64,000 nucleotides of DNA from JAPLJU01 sp036725345 (GTDB taxonomy: Bacteria; Desulfobacterota; Syntrophia; Syntrophales; UBA2192), in the NCBI GenBank assembly GCA_036725345.1, contig DAIMEJ010000012.1, positions 1 to 64,000 on the forward strand, written 5' to 3'. This document shows positions 1-7,805 of the stretch, piece after piece. The notes beneath the pieces are model-generated. The model did not search any database. It was not told the DNA's origin and saw nothing but the letters and a program-made list of their open reading frames with translations. Made by a program: the position numbers and the translations under genes. Within the stretch, counting starts at the first letter, position 1; each line of letters opens with the position of its first letter.

Positions 1-46
1 GAGAACGGTTATGAAGAGGGTTGCACACGGGGAGCCAGAACATTCA

Positions 47-80
47 AAAGGGGGGCCTGCATAAGGCCCCCTTTGAATTT
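47..80 (+). terminator. Rho-independent terminator-like hairpin
   Basis: An A/G-rich arm (AAAGGGGGGCC) pairs with GGCCCCCTTT across a 7-base loop and runs into a short T-rich stretch. It probably ends a transcript entering from the left of the window. No gene is visible in 1-252. Confidence 0.55.
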
Positions 81-252
81 TGGTGTTCCCGGACTGATGA
101 GAACCAGTTACTTTTCTGGCCCTTCAATTTTCTCTTGTGCAAAACTCGAAGACCTCATCTTGGTGGCTGCATATCTGTAACAAGGGTGGACGATTATATA
201 TTGGGATTGCTAAGCATATTAGTTGTTCTCTGCAATATCGGCGAAAAATACA

Positions 253-1092
253 ATGTTTGAAGAGTTAGAGAAAATCAACGAACGCCCTGAACCGTTCGAA
301 TTCTACACGGCAGGCGATCTTTGGACTGACGAGCATACGTCAGCACAGATGCTCTCATTTCACCTCAATGAAGATATCGATGTCTCTTCGCGGAACTCGG
401 AGTTCATCAATCGATCGGTGGAATGGATCACCTCCCGATTCAAGGTAGGCAAGGACACCTCAATCGCGGATTTCGGCTGCGGTCCTGGATTATATGCAAC
501 GCGTTTAGCCAAAGGCGGGGCTAATGTGACGGGCATTGATTTTTCGGAGAGATCCATCGCGTACGCAAAGGAAGTCGCAGCCCGCGAGCAGTTGAGTATC
601 AGCTACATGAAGCGGGATTACCTGGAATTTGAAACAGAAGACCGGTTCAACCTTGTGCTGATGATCATGTGCGATTTTTGCGCCCTCAGCCCAAGACAAA
701 GGAAAATGATTCTGAGTAAATTTTACAGGATTCTAAAATCGCGGGGGTCAGTCCTTCTTGATGTATATTCCCTCGCAGCATTCGACACAAGGGAAGATGT
801 TGCGAAATACGAGGTAAATCTGCTTAATGGATTCTGGTCACCTTACAGGTATCATGGTTTTCTAAACACCTTCAAATACGACAGAGATAAAGTTGTACTC
901 GACAAGTACACCATTATCGAGAAAGAGCGAACCAGAACGGTGTACAACTGGCTTCAATATTTTACACCCGAGAAGTTGGAAAGAGAGTTTATGGAGGCAG
1001 GCTTTTCCATTGAAGGGCTATATTCGGATGTTGCAGGAACACCGTATGATCGTAAATCGAACGAATTTGCAATTATCGGCATGAAGCCGTAA
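253..1092 (+). CDS. Class I SAM-dependent methyltransferase
   Basis: Soluble 279-residue protein of the Rossmann-fold methyltransferase superfamily; the substrate cannot be read from sequence. The SAM-binding motif I is DFGCGPG at about residues 73-79, followed by the acidic end of strand 2 (GIDFSER, about 91-97) and a strand-4 region around VLMIMCDF. An in-frame ATG 30 bases upstream (223) would add ten residues that do not look like a domain, so I prefer the ATG at 253 (MFEELEK). The gene stands alone: a hairpin precedes it and a C/G-rich inverted repeat (about 1123-1144) follows. Family assignment is firm; the methyl acceptor is unknown. Confidence 0.82.
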   Translation: MFEELEKINERPEPFEFYTAGDLWTDEHTSAQMLSFHLNEDIDVSSRNSEFINRSVEWITSRFKVGKDTSIADFGCGPGLYATRLAKGGANVTGIDFSERSIAYAKEVAAREQLSISYMKRDYLEFETEDRFNLVLMIMCDFCALSPRQRKMILSKFYRILKSRGSVLLDVYSLAAFDTREDVAKYEVNLLNGFWSPYRYHGFLNTFKYDRDKVVLDKYTIIEKERTRTVYNWLQYFTPEKLEREFMEAGFSIEGLYSDVAGTPYDRKSNEFAIIGMKP

Positions 1093-1220
1093 TTCGGCAC
1101 AGAACAATGCCATGCACTCGGACGGGAATTCCGCTCCATTCCCGCCGGTGATGGCCTCGTGTTACTATCTTTCAATTGGTAATTTCCAATATTCCAAGTT
1201 TCATGAATCCATCGACTCGC

Positions 1221-1287
1221 AGGTGTAACGTGCGATTGATGTGATTTTGGTCGAAAAATCTGCTCAAACCACCCCTTTCTTCCTGAA
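1221..1287 (+). repeat. 67-bp intergenic repeat, copy A
   Basis: Member of a family of five copies in the window. It begins AGGTGTAACGTGCGATTGAT, continues with a small GATTTT/AAAATC hairpin around GGTCG, and ends in a pyrimidine run closing with TTCCTGAA. Upstream it shares a looser TTTCAATTGGTAA-like block with the other + strand copies. It lies downstream of the methyltransferase gene and has no coding character of its own. Confidence 0.8.
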
Positions 1288-1430
1288 ACCATGAATTTTG
1301 TCCATCCAGTTTATTATGAGCCTTTCAATAGGAAATGGTCGAAGCAGGCATACACCCCCTTACAACGAAGTAGCCGACCAGTTTCTATTTCCCTTCTTCT
1401 GAATCTCATATTTCCACTTTTTATCCATAC

Positions 1431-1467
1431 TGGACTAAAGTCCAGTGCTGGTAGGACCAAGGTCCAA
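1431..1467. promoter_or_regulatory. Tandem palindromic operator, copy 1
   Basis: Two palindromes, GGACT-AA-AGTCC and GGACC-AA-GGTCC, have centres exactly 22 bp apart, i.e. two helical turns, separated by GTGCTGGTA-like spacer sequence. The same arrangement with the same spacing recurs at 42185-42222. The pair sits about 75 bp upstream of the small ORF at 1540, with an AT-rich possible -10 (TATAAA) near 1505. This is what a cooperative site for two dimers looks like; the regulator is not identified. Confidence 0.7.
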
Positions 1468-1539
1468 TTTACGTTCATTATCGGATGGTGTATTAAATTA
1501 CCCTATAAAAGGCTTGCCGTCGGAGAAAGAGGCGATAAA

Positions 1540-1623
1540 ATGAATAAGCTTGTAGCCATTTTGCTTACTATCCTTTTCGCCATTTCAATCATAGGTTACG
1601 CCACGACCCAGGAAAGGATATAA
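1540..1623 (+). CDS. Small membrane or secreted peptide, 27 residues
   Basis: A 27-residue peptide starting MNKLVAILL, almost entirely one hydrophobic segment (residues 4-20) followed by a short polar tail (TTQERI). A purine-rich ribosome-binding region (GAGAAAGAGG) lies 7 bases before the ATG. It resembles an entericidin-like or single-helix stress peptide in size and shape, but I do not recognise a family. It lies between the tandem operator at 1431 and the SYLF gene at 1740 and may share their promoter. Too short for certainty that it is translated. Confidence 0.5.
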   Translation: MNKLVAILLTILFAISIIGYATTQERI

Positions 1624-1739
1624 TGAGGCTGTGAAGGGAAATGCAGACAGGAGAGCCATGCTGTTAGATTCGGACCTCTCATAAAACATCGACTAACAGA
1701 CTATAAATCATAACCATCAAAAAGGAAGGAGACAGAAAA

Positions 1740-2300
1740 ATGAAGAGACAAACCATATGGAAGATTGTTTTTGTTGGAGTCGTGATGATGCTCATAGGCA
1801 TTCTCCCTGCCCACAGCTTGTATGCCGCCACAGCCAAAGAAATCGATGTCAGCGTGGATGCCGCGCTGGAGCGTTTCTACAAGGAGGTGAAAGGGGCGCA
1901 GGAGTTTATGAACGCGGCAAAGGGGGTCCTTGTCCTGCCCAAGGTGATCAAGGGCGGTTTTGTTGTAGGCGGGGAGTACGGTGAAGGCGCTCTCCGGATC
2001 GGTGGCAAGACCGTCAATTACTACAACATCGCGTCGGCCTCCTTCGGGCTCACTATCGGAGGCGAGCAGAAAGACATCATCGTCATCTTCATGCGGGAGG
2101 ACGCCCTCAATAAATTCCGCGCGAGCAAAAACTGGGAAGCCGGCGTGGACGGAAACATCGCCCTGATCAATCTCGGTGCCGGCGCAACGGTTGACACCAA
2201 GACGATCAAAGACCCGATCGTGGGCTTCGTCTTCGGCGTGAAGGGGCTGATTGCCGATGCTTCTTTCAAAGGATCAAAGCTCACCAAACTGGAGAAATAA
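1740..2300 (+). CDS. Ysc84/SYLF-domain lipid-binding protein
   Basis: Exported 186-residue protein of the Ysc84/SYLF family, small envelope or periplasmic proteins thought to bind phospholipid and often induced by envelope stress. An N-terminal signal peptide is clear (basic MKRQ, hydrophobic core, cleavage near AHSLYA at about residue 29-30). The remainder is the SYLF domain with its typical AKGVLVLPKVIKGG block, a GGEYGEGAL turn and a glycine-rich C-terminal half. A strong RBS (AAGGAGG) precedes the ATG. It follows the operator-preceded small peptide ORF by about 115 bases, so the two could be co-regulated. A terminator follows at 2424. Confidence 0.85.
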   Translation: MKRQTIWKIVFVGVVMMLIGILPAHSLYAATAKEIDVSVDAALERFYKEVKGAQEFMNAAKGVLVLPKVIKGGFVVGGEYGEGALRIGGKTVNYYNIASASFGLTIGGEQKDIIVIFMREDALNKFRASKNWEAGVDGNIALINLGAGATVDTKTIKDPIVGFVFGVKGLIADASFKGSKLTKLEK

Positions 2301-2423
2301 CACCTCTTATTCGTTTGGGGGGTGAGGAACAGGTCATTCTAACCGAAGATTCGCTTCAGTGGGAGCGTCTAATAGAAGAGCAGGAAATGGGAACATAAGT
2401 CAGAAGAGCGATAGATAAATTGA

Positions 2424-2453
2424 AAGGCGGGATATTTTGAGCCCGCCTTTTTT
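2424..2453 (+). terminator. Rho-independent terminator after SYLF gene
   Basis: Perfect GGCGGG/CCCGCC stem with a 9-10 base AT-rich loop followed by six T residues. It lies about 125 bp beyond the SYLF stop codon and immediately before repeat copy B. Confidence 0.8.
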
Positions 2454-2509
2454 AATCATTTCTACCGAAAATCTTCAGTTTTCTGTGTTCTCATTGAGTG
2501 CAGGCTTGT

Positions 2510-2576
2510 AGGTGTAACGTGCGCTTGATGTGCTATTATCCAAAAATTCTGGTCAGCCCACCCTTTCCTTCCTGAA
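2510..2576 (+). repeat. 67-bp intergenic repeat, copy B
   Basis: Diverged member of the family (AGGTGTAACGTGCGCTTGAT at the left, TTCCTGAA at the right). The middle is more changed than in copies A, D and E. As in copies C and D it lies just downstream of a terminator, with a shared AATCTTCAG block between terminator and repeat. Confidence 0.75.
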
Positions 2577-2760
2577 GTGAGTGTTCCACAATTTTCAGCG
2601 GAATGCGGCGATATTTTTATGATCTTTTGCTATTCATTCCATTTATTCTTTGTGGGATAAGGCAAAAAATAGCTTGAGAGATCGGCAAAACAAATCAATT
2701 ATTAATTATGTGCGCGTCCGGCAGACGGCACATTTATGACAAAGGGGGGAAAGCTCTATT

Positions 2761-3525
2761 ATGTTTCTTGCGATGTATGCCACGTGGATTGCATTCGGGC
2801 TGATCCTTGCGATGCTCGGAGTTATGTATACCGGGTGGAGAATTGGAAAGAAATTAAGAGGGGGGCCGACAAGGCCAGCGAATGTAGGGGCAATTGAAGG
2901 GGCGGTTTTTGCGCTGCTCGGCTTGTTAATCGCTTTCACTTTTTCAAATGGGATCTCACGATTTGAAGACCGACGCCAATTGATCGTGGAAGAAGCCAAT
3001 TATATTGGCACCGCTTATTTGCGCATCGATCTGTTGCCGCAGGAAGCTCAGCCTGAGATGCGTAATCTTTTTCGTAGTTATCTTGATTCGCGACTGGAAG
3101 TGTACCGCCACATACCGGATCTGAAGGCCGCCAAAACGGAACTTGACCTCGGCGCCCAGATACAGCAACGAATCTGGCGCCACGCTATCGATCAGTGTAA
3201 AGACCAGCCTGCGCCTTGCATGATGCTACTTTTGCCAGCACTCAATTCGATGATCGATATTACAACGAGCCGAACGGCGATGTCTCAGTTCCACCCACCA
3301 ATGATCGTTTTCATCCTGTTGATTATTTTTTCGCTGGTGGCTGCACTTCTTGCAGGGTATGGAATGGCGGGGGCAACGCCCAGTTGGCTTCACATCATTG
3401 CGTTCTCACTCGCCATGGCAATGACTGTATACGTGATCCTAGATGTTGAGTATCCAAGGATCGGATTTATTCGGATAGAACACGCGGACCAGGTTTTAAT
3501 TGATCTGCGCAATAGCATGAATTGA
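2761..3525 (+). CDS. DUF4239 (bestrophin-like) membrane protein
   Basis: Inner-membrane protein of 254 residues with the layout of DUF4239: two N-terminal hydrophobic helices (about 4-26 and 44-62), a long soluble central region, and two closing helices (about 180-223). The function is not known. The conserved sequence after helix 2 (FSNGISRFEDRRQLIVEEAN) fits the family pattern of a helix running into a charged region with EAN. A purine-rich RBS (AAAGGGGGGAAAG) precedes the ATG. A distant paralogue is encoded on the other strand at 6006-6767. A hairpin formed by ATGTG...CACAT lies just upstream (about 2708-2732). Confidence 0.72.
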   Translation: MFLAMYATWIAFGLILAMLGVMYTGWRIGKKLRGGPTRPANVGAIEGAVFALLGLLIAFTFSNGISRFEDRRQLIVEEANYIGTAYLRIDLLPQEAQPEMRNLFRSYLDSRLEVYRHIPDLKAAKTELDLGAQIQQRIWRHAIDQCKDQPAPCMMLLLPALNSMIDITTSRTAMSQFHPPMIVFILLIIFSLVAALLAGYGMAGATPSWLHIIAFSLAMAMTVYVILDVEYPRIGFIRIEHADQVLIDLRNSMN

Positions 3526-3667
3526 AATACTGTCAACCCAGAGAAGACAGACGTGATGGGGAGCACAGATAGTCAGATACCGGCCAGCGAACCACTCGGT
3601 GCCGCCGACGCATACTGCGCCTCGCAATGTCATGCCGGTATTCCCGCAGCTGTCAAACTCTGTGAGT

Positions 3668-3689
3668 CCCCCGGCTGCTGGGGGTTTTT
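3668..3689 (+). terminator. Rho-independent terminator
   Basis: CCCCC/GGGGG stem around GGCTGCT, followed by five T residues; likely ends the DUF4239 transcript. Confidence 0.7.
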
Positions 3690-3723
3690 CCCAGAGGAAA
3701 TAACCAATCATAAATCAGAAGAG

Positions 3724-3752
3724 GGCAGGGTCAGAAATGGCCCTGTTTTTTT
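3724..3752 (+). terminator. Repeated terminator, copy 1
   Basis: GGGCAGGG...GGCCCTG hairpin with loop TCAGAAAT and a run of seven T. Almost the same sequence occurs at 5748-5777 and, inverted, at 33606-33632. It immediately precedes repeat copy C. Confidence 0.75.
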
Positions 3753-3807
3753 GACCACTTCAACTGGGAATCTTCATGAACGACGGAAAACGAGTCTGAA
3801 GACTCGT

Positions 3808-3876
3808 AGGTGTAACGTACGCTTGATGTGATTTTGGCCGAAAAAATCTGGCCAGGGCACTCCTTCCTTCCTGTAA
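3808..3876 (+). repeat. 67-bp intergenic repeat, copy C
   Basis: Family member starting AGGTGTAACGTACGCTTGAT, with an extra T in the central T/A hairpin, TGGCC/GGCCA pairing in place of TGGTC/GACCA, and a TTCCTGTAA end. The paired changes across the hairpin keep base pairing, which hints that the structure matters. Confidence 0.75.
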
Positions 3877-4158
3877 TTGTTAGAGACGAATTCATATTCT
3901 TTACAGTAGATATCTAATGAAAATCGTGATAGGCAAAATTACATGTAAACGGCATTATAAAAATAGGACCAAAACCCTTAATTTTGTGTGAGGGTACGAT
4001 GGCCTGATCAATGAAACCCCGTTTCTCAAAGGGAGCGGGGTTTTTTGTTCAGGAAGGAAAAAATAAAGGAAGGTCAATAAAACACGGAAGGGGGGGAATT
4101 TCATAAATCTTACTTGACCTTTCAACTTTAACCCCTATTTTGAAAAAGGAGGTAAACC
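3877..4158 (+). other. Intergenic stretch with possible short RNA ending in a terminator
   Basis: No ORF with coding character. A TATAAA box near 3956 is followed by sequence containing GGTACGATGGCC (3993-4004) and a strong terminator at 4014-4046, which would give a transcript of roughly 80 bases. The 12-base word recurs at 35208-35219, again just before a hairpin. The amidase gene starts after a further 110 bases. Confidence 0.3.
4014..4046 (+). terminator. Rho-independent terminator
   Basis: AACCCCG/CGGGGTT stem with loop TTTCTCAAAGGGAG, then six T. It does not end any recognised gene; it could end the candidate short RNA. Confidence 0.75.
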
Positions 4159-5691
4159 ATGGCTGTCGGGAGAAACACACTGGGGATAGCCCCACCCACC
4201 ATTGATGAATTGTATGAGATTGCCTTGCAGTATCACTTAAACCTTAGCGAGGAAGACATAAAGGTCTATCAGGGTGTCGTTGAAGGGGCCATTGGTTCGT
4301 ACCTGAGGTTGAATGAGCTCGACGAACCTAAATTGCCCGTTAAGTACCCCCGTGATCCGGGATACCGCCCCTCACAAAAAGACAATCCGCTGGGTGCATG
4401 GTATTGTAAAACTTCAATCAAAGGGGCAAAAAGGGGGAAACTTGTCGGCAAAAAAATTGCCCTGAAAGACAATATTTGCGTTGCAGGGGTCCCCATGATG
4501 AACGGCTCCGCAGTTCTGGAGGGCTTCGTGCCCGACGTGGACGCGACGGTCGTGACCAGGATACTGGATGCGGGCGGCGAGATCGTCGGTAAAGCGGTCT
4601 GCGAAGATCTCTGTTTCTCCGGCGGGTCCTTTACGTCTGCCTCAGGTCCGGTTCGCAATCCGCATAATCCGAAATACAATGCAGGTGGATCATCCAGCGG
4701 GTGCGCTGTTCTTGCTGTGACCGGTGAGTGCGATATCGCAATGGGGGGAGACCAAGGGGGATCCATCCGCATACCGACTTCCTGGTGCGGCGCCTACGGG
4801 CTAAAGCCAACCTGGGGTCTCGTGCCCTTTACGGGGATATTCCCCATAGAAGCGACACTGGATCATACCGGCCCCATTGGAATGAATGTGGGGGACATGG
4901 CTCTTCTGCTGGAGGTGGTTGCCGGCAAAGACTATTTTGACCCCCGGCAATACGAGGTTAAAACAAAGCCTTATACGAAAGCGTTGACAGGCAACGTCAA
5001 AGGGCTGAAATTCGGAATCGTCAAAGAAGGGTTCGGATGGGCTGGTGTATCGGAGAAAGATGTAGACGAATGTGTCAGGCTAGCATCGAAAAAGTTTGAA
5101 AAAGCCGGGGGAAAGGTAACCGAAATCTCCATACCGATGCACAGAGACGGGATACATATCTGGAACGTAGTGGCCACGGAGGGAGCACTTGCCCAAATGA
5201 TCCTCCACGATGGTATGGGGTTGAACTGGCCGGGCTATTACACAACGGCATTGGTGGATTATTACGGCAGGGCCAGGAGGGCGATGGCCGACAACTACTC
5301 CGACACGGTCAAGTTTGTCATTCTACTAGGTCAGTATATGGCAAACAAATATTACGGCCGGTACTATGCAAAGGCCCAGAATCTGGTCTATGTCCTGAGA
5401 GAGGCTTACGATAAGGCTCTCCAGGGAGTGGACATCCTCATCATGCCGACGATACCGATGAAAGCGATGCCCATACCGGAAAATCCCACGACCGGAGAAT
5501 ATTTTACAACTGCGCTGGGCATGATCCACAACACAAGCCCCTTTGACTGTACACATCACCCGGCCATGAACGTACCGTGCGCAAAATCGAAAGGTCTTCC
5601 AGTCGGAATGATGCTCATTGGAAGACATTTTGAAGATGATGTGGTTCTTAGGGCGGCGGATGCATTCCAAAAACTGGGAATATACAAATAA
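4159..5691 (+). CDS. Amidase-signature family amidohydrolase
   Basis: Cytoplasmic 510-residue member of the amidase-signature family, which hydrolyses carboxamides with a Ser-cisSer-Lys triad. Catalytic residues visible: Lys103 in ALKDN, the cis-serine about Ser178 in GGSSSG, and nucleophile Ser202 in GGDQGGSIRIPTS. The long N-terminal extension (about 85 residues) before the signature and overall length fit the aliphatic amidase-like branch rather than GatA, and no gatB or gatC is adjacent. RBS AAAAAGGAGG precedes the ATG. Single-gene unit between the 4014 terminator and the 5748 terminator. Substrate not predictable. Confidence 0.87.
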   Translation: MAVGRNTLGIAPPTIDELYEIALQYHLNLSEEDIKVYQGVVEGAIGSYLRLNELDEPKLPVKYPRDPGYRPSQKDNPLGAWYCKTSIKGAKRGKLVGKKIALKDNICVAGVPMMNGSAVLEGFVPDVDATVVTRILDAGGEIVGKAVCEDLCFSGGSFTSASGPVRNPHNPKYNAGGSSSGCAVLAVTGECDIAMGGDQGGSIRIPTSWCGAYGLKPTWGLVPFTGIFPIEATLDHTGPIGMNVGDMALLLEVVAGKDYFDPRQYEVKTKPYTKALTGNVKGLKFGIVKEGFGWAGVSEKDVDECVRLASKKFEKAGGKVTEISIPMHRDGIHIWNVVATEGALAQMILHDGMGLNWPGYYTTALVDYYGRARRAMADNYSDTVKFVILLGQYMANKYYGRYYAKAQNLVYVLREAYDKALQGVDILIMPTIPMKAMPIPENPTTGEYFTTALGMIHNTSPFDCTHHPAMNVPCAKSKGLPVGMMLIGRHFEDDVVLRAADAFQKLGIYK

Positions 5692-5747
5692 AGAATCATC
5701 TTCGTCGGTACCGCTAAAATTAAGCGAAAACTCGATCTAACAAGAAA

Positions 5748-5777
5748 GGCAGGGTCAGAAATGGCCCTGCCGTTTTT
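5748..5777 (+). terminator. Repeated terminator, copy 2
   Basis: GGCAGGG...CCCTGCC stem with the loop TCAGAAATGG and a following T run; same sequence family as 3724-3752 and 33606-33632. Ends the amidase transcript and precedes repeat copy D. Confidence 0.8.
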
Positions 5778-5833
5778 GTCTATTTCAATTGTAAATCTTC
5801 AGTAACTCTTGTCTCGATGTCTTACAGGCTTGT

Positions 5834-5900
5834 AGGTGTAACGTGCGATTGATGTGATTTTGGTCGAAAAATCTGCTCAGACCACCCCTTTCTTCCTGAA
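5834..5900 (+). repeat. 67-bp intergenic repeat, copy D
   Basis: Essentially identical to copy E on the opposite strand near 20.9 kb and one or two bases different from copy A. It can form GATTTT/AAAATC and TGGTC/GACCA hairpins as alternatives. Located between the amidase terminator and the convergent DUF4239 gene. Confidence 0.82.
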
Positions 5901-6005
5901 GTTGTGATCATTGCAAATGTATCCTTCATGCCATATTTCAACTCGCAATCGACATTTGCCAGAAATGCGGGTTTTGCTAAGGGCCGCGCCAGACCAACTC
6001 CGAAT

Positions 6006-6767
6006 CTACTGTCCCATAATCGCGAGGGCTTTTTGTAAGGGGGCAGTGGAAATCTTGACAAGTCCGAAATACGGTCGGTCTAACTCCAGGATCAGAAAGA
6101 GCGCGGCAGCCACTGATATAGCACATATGAGCAGAACGAAGAAGACCGTTGCATTGCGGGGCGAATATAGGCCAAAGCTAGCAAAGATGATGGTGAGCCA
6201 GCAGACCAGCACCACGAGGAAAGGTACAGGGAGAGCGCTCTCCCCGGTCTGCTCGTAGAGAAGCCATCGCGCTGCCGAGATATCGGCGCTTATCTGCAGG
6301 GCCCGCGATTGAATCCAGCGTTGGGCATCATTGCGCGGGGATAATTTCTGGAGCTTGTTTTGGACCTCCTCAAACTCATATCTGGTTTTGCCCGCTGCGA
6401 TCGAGTCGTCAAAAGTATCTATCGATTGAAAGCGCTGGACTACGGAAGTGAGACCACGGCGCATGAGGTCACGGGCCTCCGTCGTCTCCGGTCCGTACTG
6501 GGCCATGACACGGTCGAGCAATACGAGCTTTGAGCCGGCCTGCATGATCTCGTTATTCATCGTGTCGAAAGTCGTCTTCGCCGATGAGATCAGCAGAGCT
6601 AGGACAAGGGCGGCCAGCGTCGCGATCATGCCGGTCCCGAGTTTCACCACGTCTTGTGACTCTTCACTCAGATGATGATCGGGCAGAAGAGCGCGAAGCC
6701 ACATACCGAACATCGTACCGCCGAAAACACAGGCAAAAGCAATCAAAGAAAGTGCCAGCGAGTTCAA
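6006..6767 (-). CDS. DUF4239 (bestrophin-like) membrane protein, second copy
   Basis: 253-residue inner-membrane protein with two N-terminal helices (about 5-27 and 43-62), a soluble middle with EIMQAGSKLVLLD in place of the family EANYIGTAYL block, and two C-terminal helices (about 182-225). Start is TTG, chosen because AAGGAGG lies 6 bases before it and no ATG gives a better context. It shares architecture but limited sequence with the 2761 protein, so they are old paralogues rather than a recent duplication. No operon partner. Confidence 0.7.
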   Translation of the reverse strand: MNSLALSLIAFACVFGGTMFGMWLRALLPDHHLSEESQDVVKLGTGMIATLAALVLALLISSAKTTFDTMNNEIMQAGSKLVLLDRVMAQYGPETTEARDLMRRGLTSVVQRFQSIDTFDDSIAAGKTRYEFEEVQNKLQKLSPRNDAQRWIQSRALQISADISAARWLLYEQTGESALPVPFLVVLVCWLTIIFASFGLYSPRNATVFFVLLICAISVAAALFLILELDRPYFGLVKISTAPLQKALAIMGQ

Positions 6768-7036
6768 TATCCACCTCCTTATTTTCGTGGGGCAGTATGT
6801 CTTGTCGGCGCCACAAGCGAAACGACTTTTATCAGCGGATTACCGTGGAGTCGTTGGGTGCCTAAGCCTTTATGCTTACGAGTAAATCATCTAATCCCGT
6901 CTGTTGTCAAGAATTGGCGTTCCGGTTGGTCACCTCGATCGAGAGCCTGTTGTTGCGAATTAATAGGTGTACTCTTCGGTCGAGCGTTGCATTGACACTA
7001 TTCCGCAGGCAAATCCTAACTCGATTCAAATAAAAA

Positions 7037-7063
7037 GGGGGTTAACCGGGATGGCTAACCCCC
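7037..7063 (-). terminator. Rho-independent terminator of the tRNA relic
   Basis: Read on the minus strand, GGGGGTTAGCC and GGTTAACCCCC pair around a short loop and are followed by five T. It lies a dozen bases after the 3' end of the tRNA-like sequence, in the position of a tRNA gene terminator. Confidence 0.65.
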
Positions 7064-7073
7064 TTGACCTTTT

Positions 7074-7138
7074 ATGACTCCCCGGCGAGGACTCGAAGCA
7101 CGGACCCGCTGGCTTAAAACCAATGCTCTTGACAGCCA
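7074..7138 (-). pseudogene. tRNA relic lacking its 5' acceptor strand
   Basis: On the minus strand the 3' two-thirds of a tRNA can be followed: a D-arm remnant with AAGAGCA, an anticodon arm TTGG-TTTTAAG-CCAG, a variable region, a T-arm with TTCGAGTCC, and a 3' arm ending CCGGGGAGTCA. The matching 5' acceptor strand (something like CTCCCCGG) is absent and is replaced by a T-rich tract. The T-stem also has mismatches. The anticodon loop resembles a lysine tRNA, but with the present stem the anticodon register is doubtful. A decayed gene or an old integration scar is the likely reading. Confidence 0.45.
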
Positions 7139-7193
7139 TGTAAAAAAATGTTAATTATTTCAAAAATATAAATATCAGGCACAGGGTCCAGAA

Positions 7194-7258
7194 TATATTC
7201 TGGAGGAACCGGGAATTGGCCGGGCCGCCATCATAAGATGGGAGTTGCGGCCTTTTTT
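7194..7258 (+). promoter_or_regulatory. Structured leader with terminator-like hairpin before rnk
   Basis: A TCCAGAAT/ATTCTGGA inverted repeat (about 7194-7211), two GGA-containing loops, then GGCCGCCATC/GATG...GCGGCC followed by six T (7223-7258). The hairpin with T run 75 bp before the rnk start codon could be an attenuator or simply the end of another short transcript. I do not recognise a riboswitch class. Confidence 0.4.
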
Positions 7259-7334
7259 ATTCTACTAAGCACCAGAGCACTGCATCGGGTAACGCTGTGT
7301 CGAACAACAATATTGCCAGGCAAAGGAGTTCACC

Positions 7335-7751
7335 ATGAATGAAAGACAAATCTGGATGACAACTTATGACATGGAAAGATTGAACAGTCTCATCGAGGCG
7401 TCGAAGACAGCCCAGTCCCAAAAAAAATTTCATATCAAGCAGCTGGAAGAGGAGCTTGAAAATGCAAAGATGGTGGAGCCGCAGGAAATGCCAGGGGATG
7501 TCATCACCATGAACTCTGTCGTCAGGATCCGGGATATGGAATCGGGTGCGGAAAAGACCTACACGCTGGTTTTCCCCTCCGAGGCCAGTATCGACGAAGG
7601 CAGGATCTCCATCCTGTCGGCGATTGGCACAGCCTTAATCGGATACAGGGTCGGGGATATTATTGAATGGCAGGTCCCGTCGGGACTGAAACGATTGAAA
7701 ATCGAGGAGATCCTGTATCAGCCGGAAGCGTCCAGCCATTATGACCGTTAG
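7335..7751 (+). CDS. rnk: Rnk, regulator of nucleoside diphosphate kinase (GreA/GreB-like)
   Basis: 138-residue protein with the Rnk/GreA layout: a short N-terminal coiled-coil region (residues 1-50) and a C-terminal FKBP-like GreA/GreB domain (about 52-130) containing YTLVFPSEAS, ISILSAIGTALIG and GDIIEWQVPSG. Rnk proteins bind RNA polymerase in the secondary channel without transcript-cleavage activity because their coiled coil is short. RBS AAAGGAG is 8 bases before the ATG. Monocistronic, with a structured leader; the PAS gene starts 55 bases after its stop and could be co-transcribed. Confidence 0.85.
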   Translation: MNERQIWMTTYDMERLNSLIEASKTAQSQKKFHIKQLEEELENAKMVEPQEMPGDVITMNSVVRIRDMESGAEKTYTLVFPSEASIDEGRISILSAIGTALIGYRVGDIIEWQVPSGLKRLKIEEILYQPEASSHYDR

Positions 7752-7805
7752 GACACTCGTAGCTGATGATGTATGATATTAAACCATTCTTGAGGACTGT
7801 CTGAC

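Noticed and set aside
1221..1287. The 67-bp repeat read as a sigma-54 promoter (TTGGTCG...TCTGCT)
   Set aside because: GG and GC are 11 bases apart, not 10, and the copies do not stand at a fixed distance from genes.
954..1292. Minus-strand frames through the repeats share a peptide (QIFRPKSHQSHVTP)
   Set aside because: Copy C carries an indel that breaks the frame and copy B diverges at non-silent positions, so the similarity comes from the DNA repeat, not from coding.
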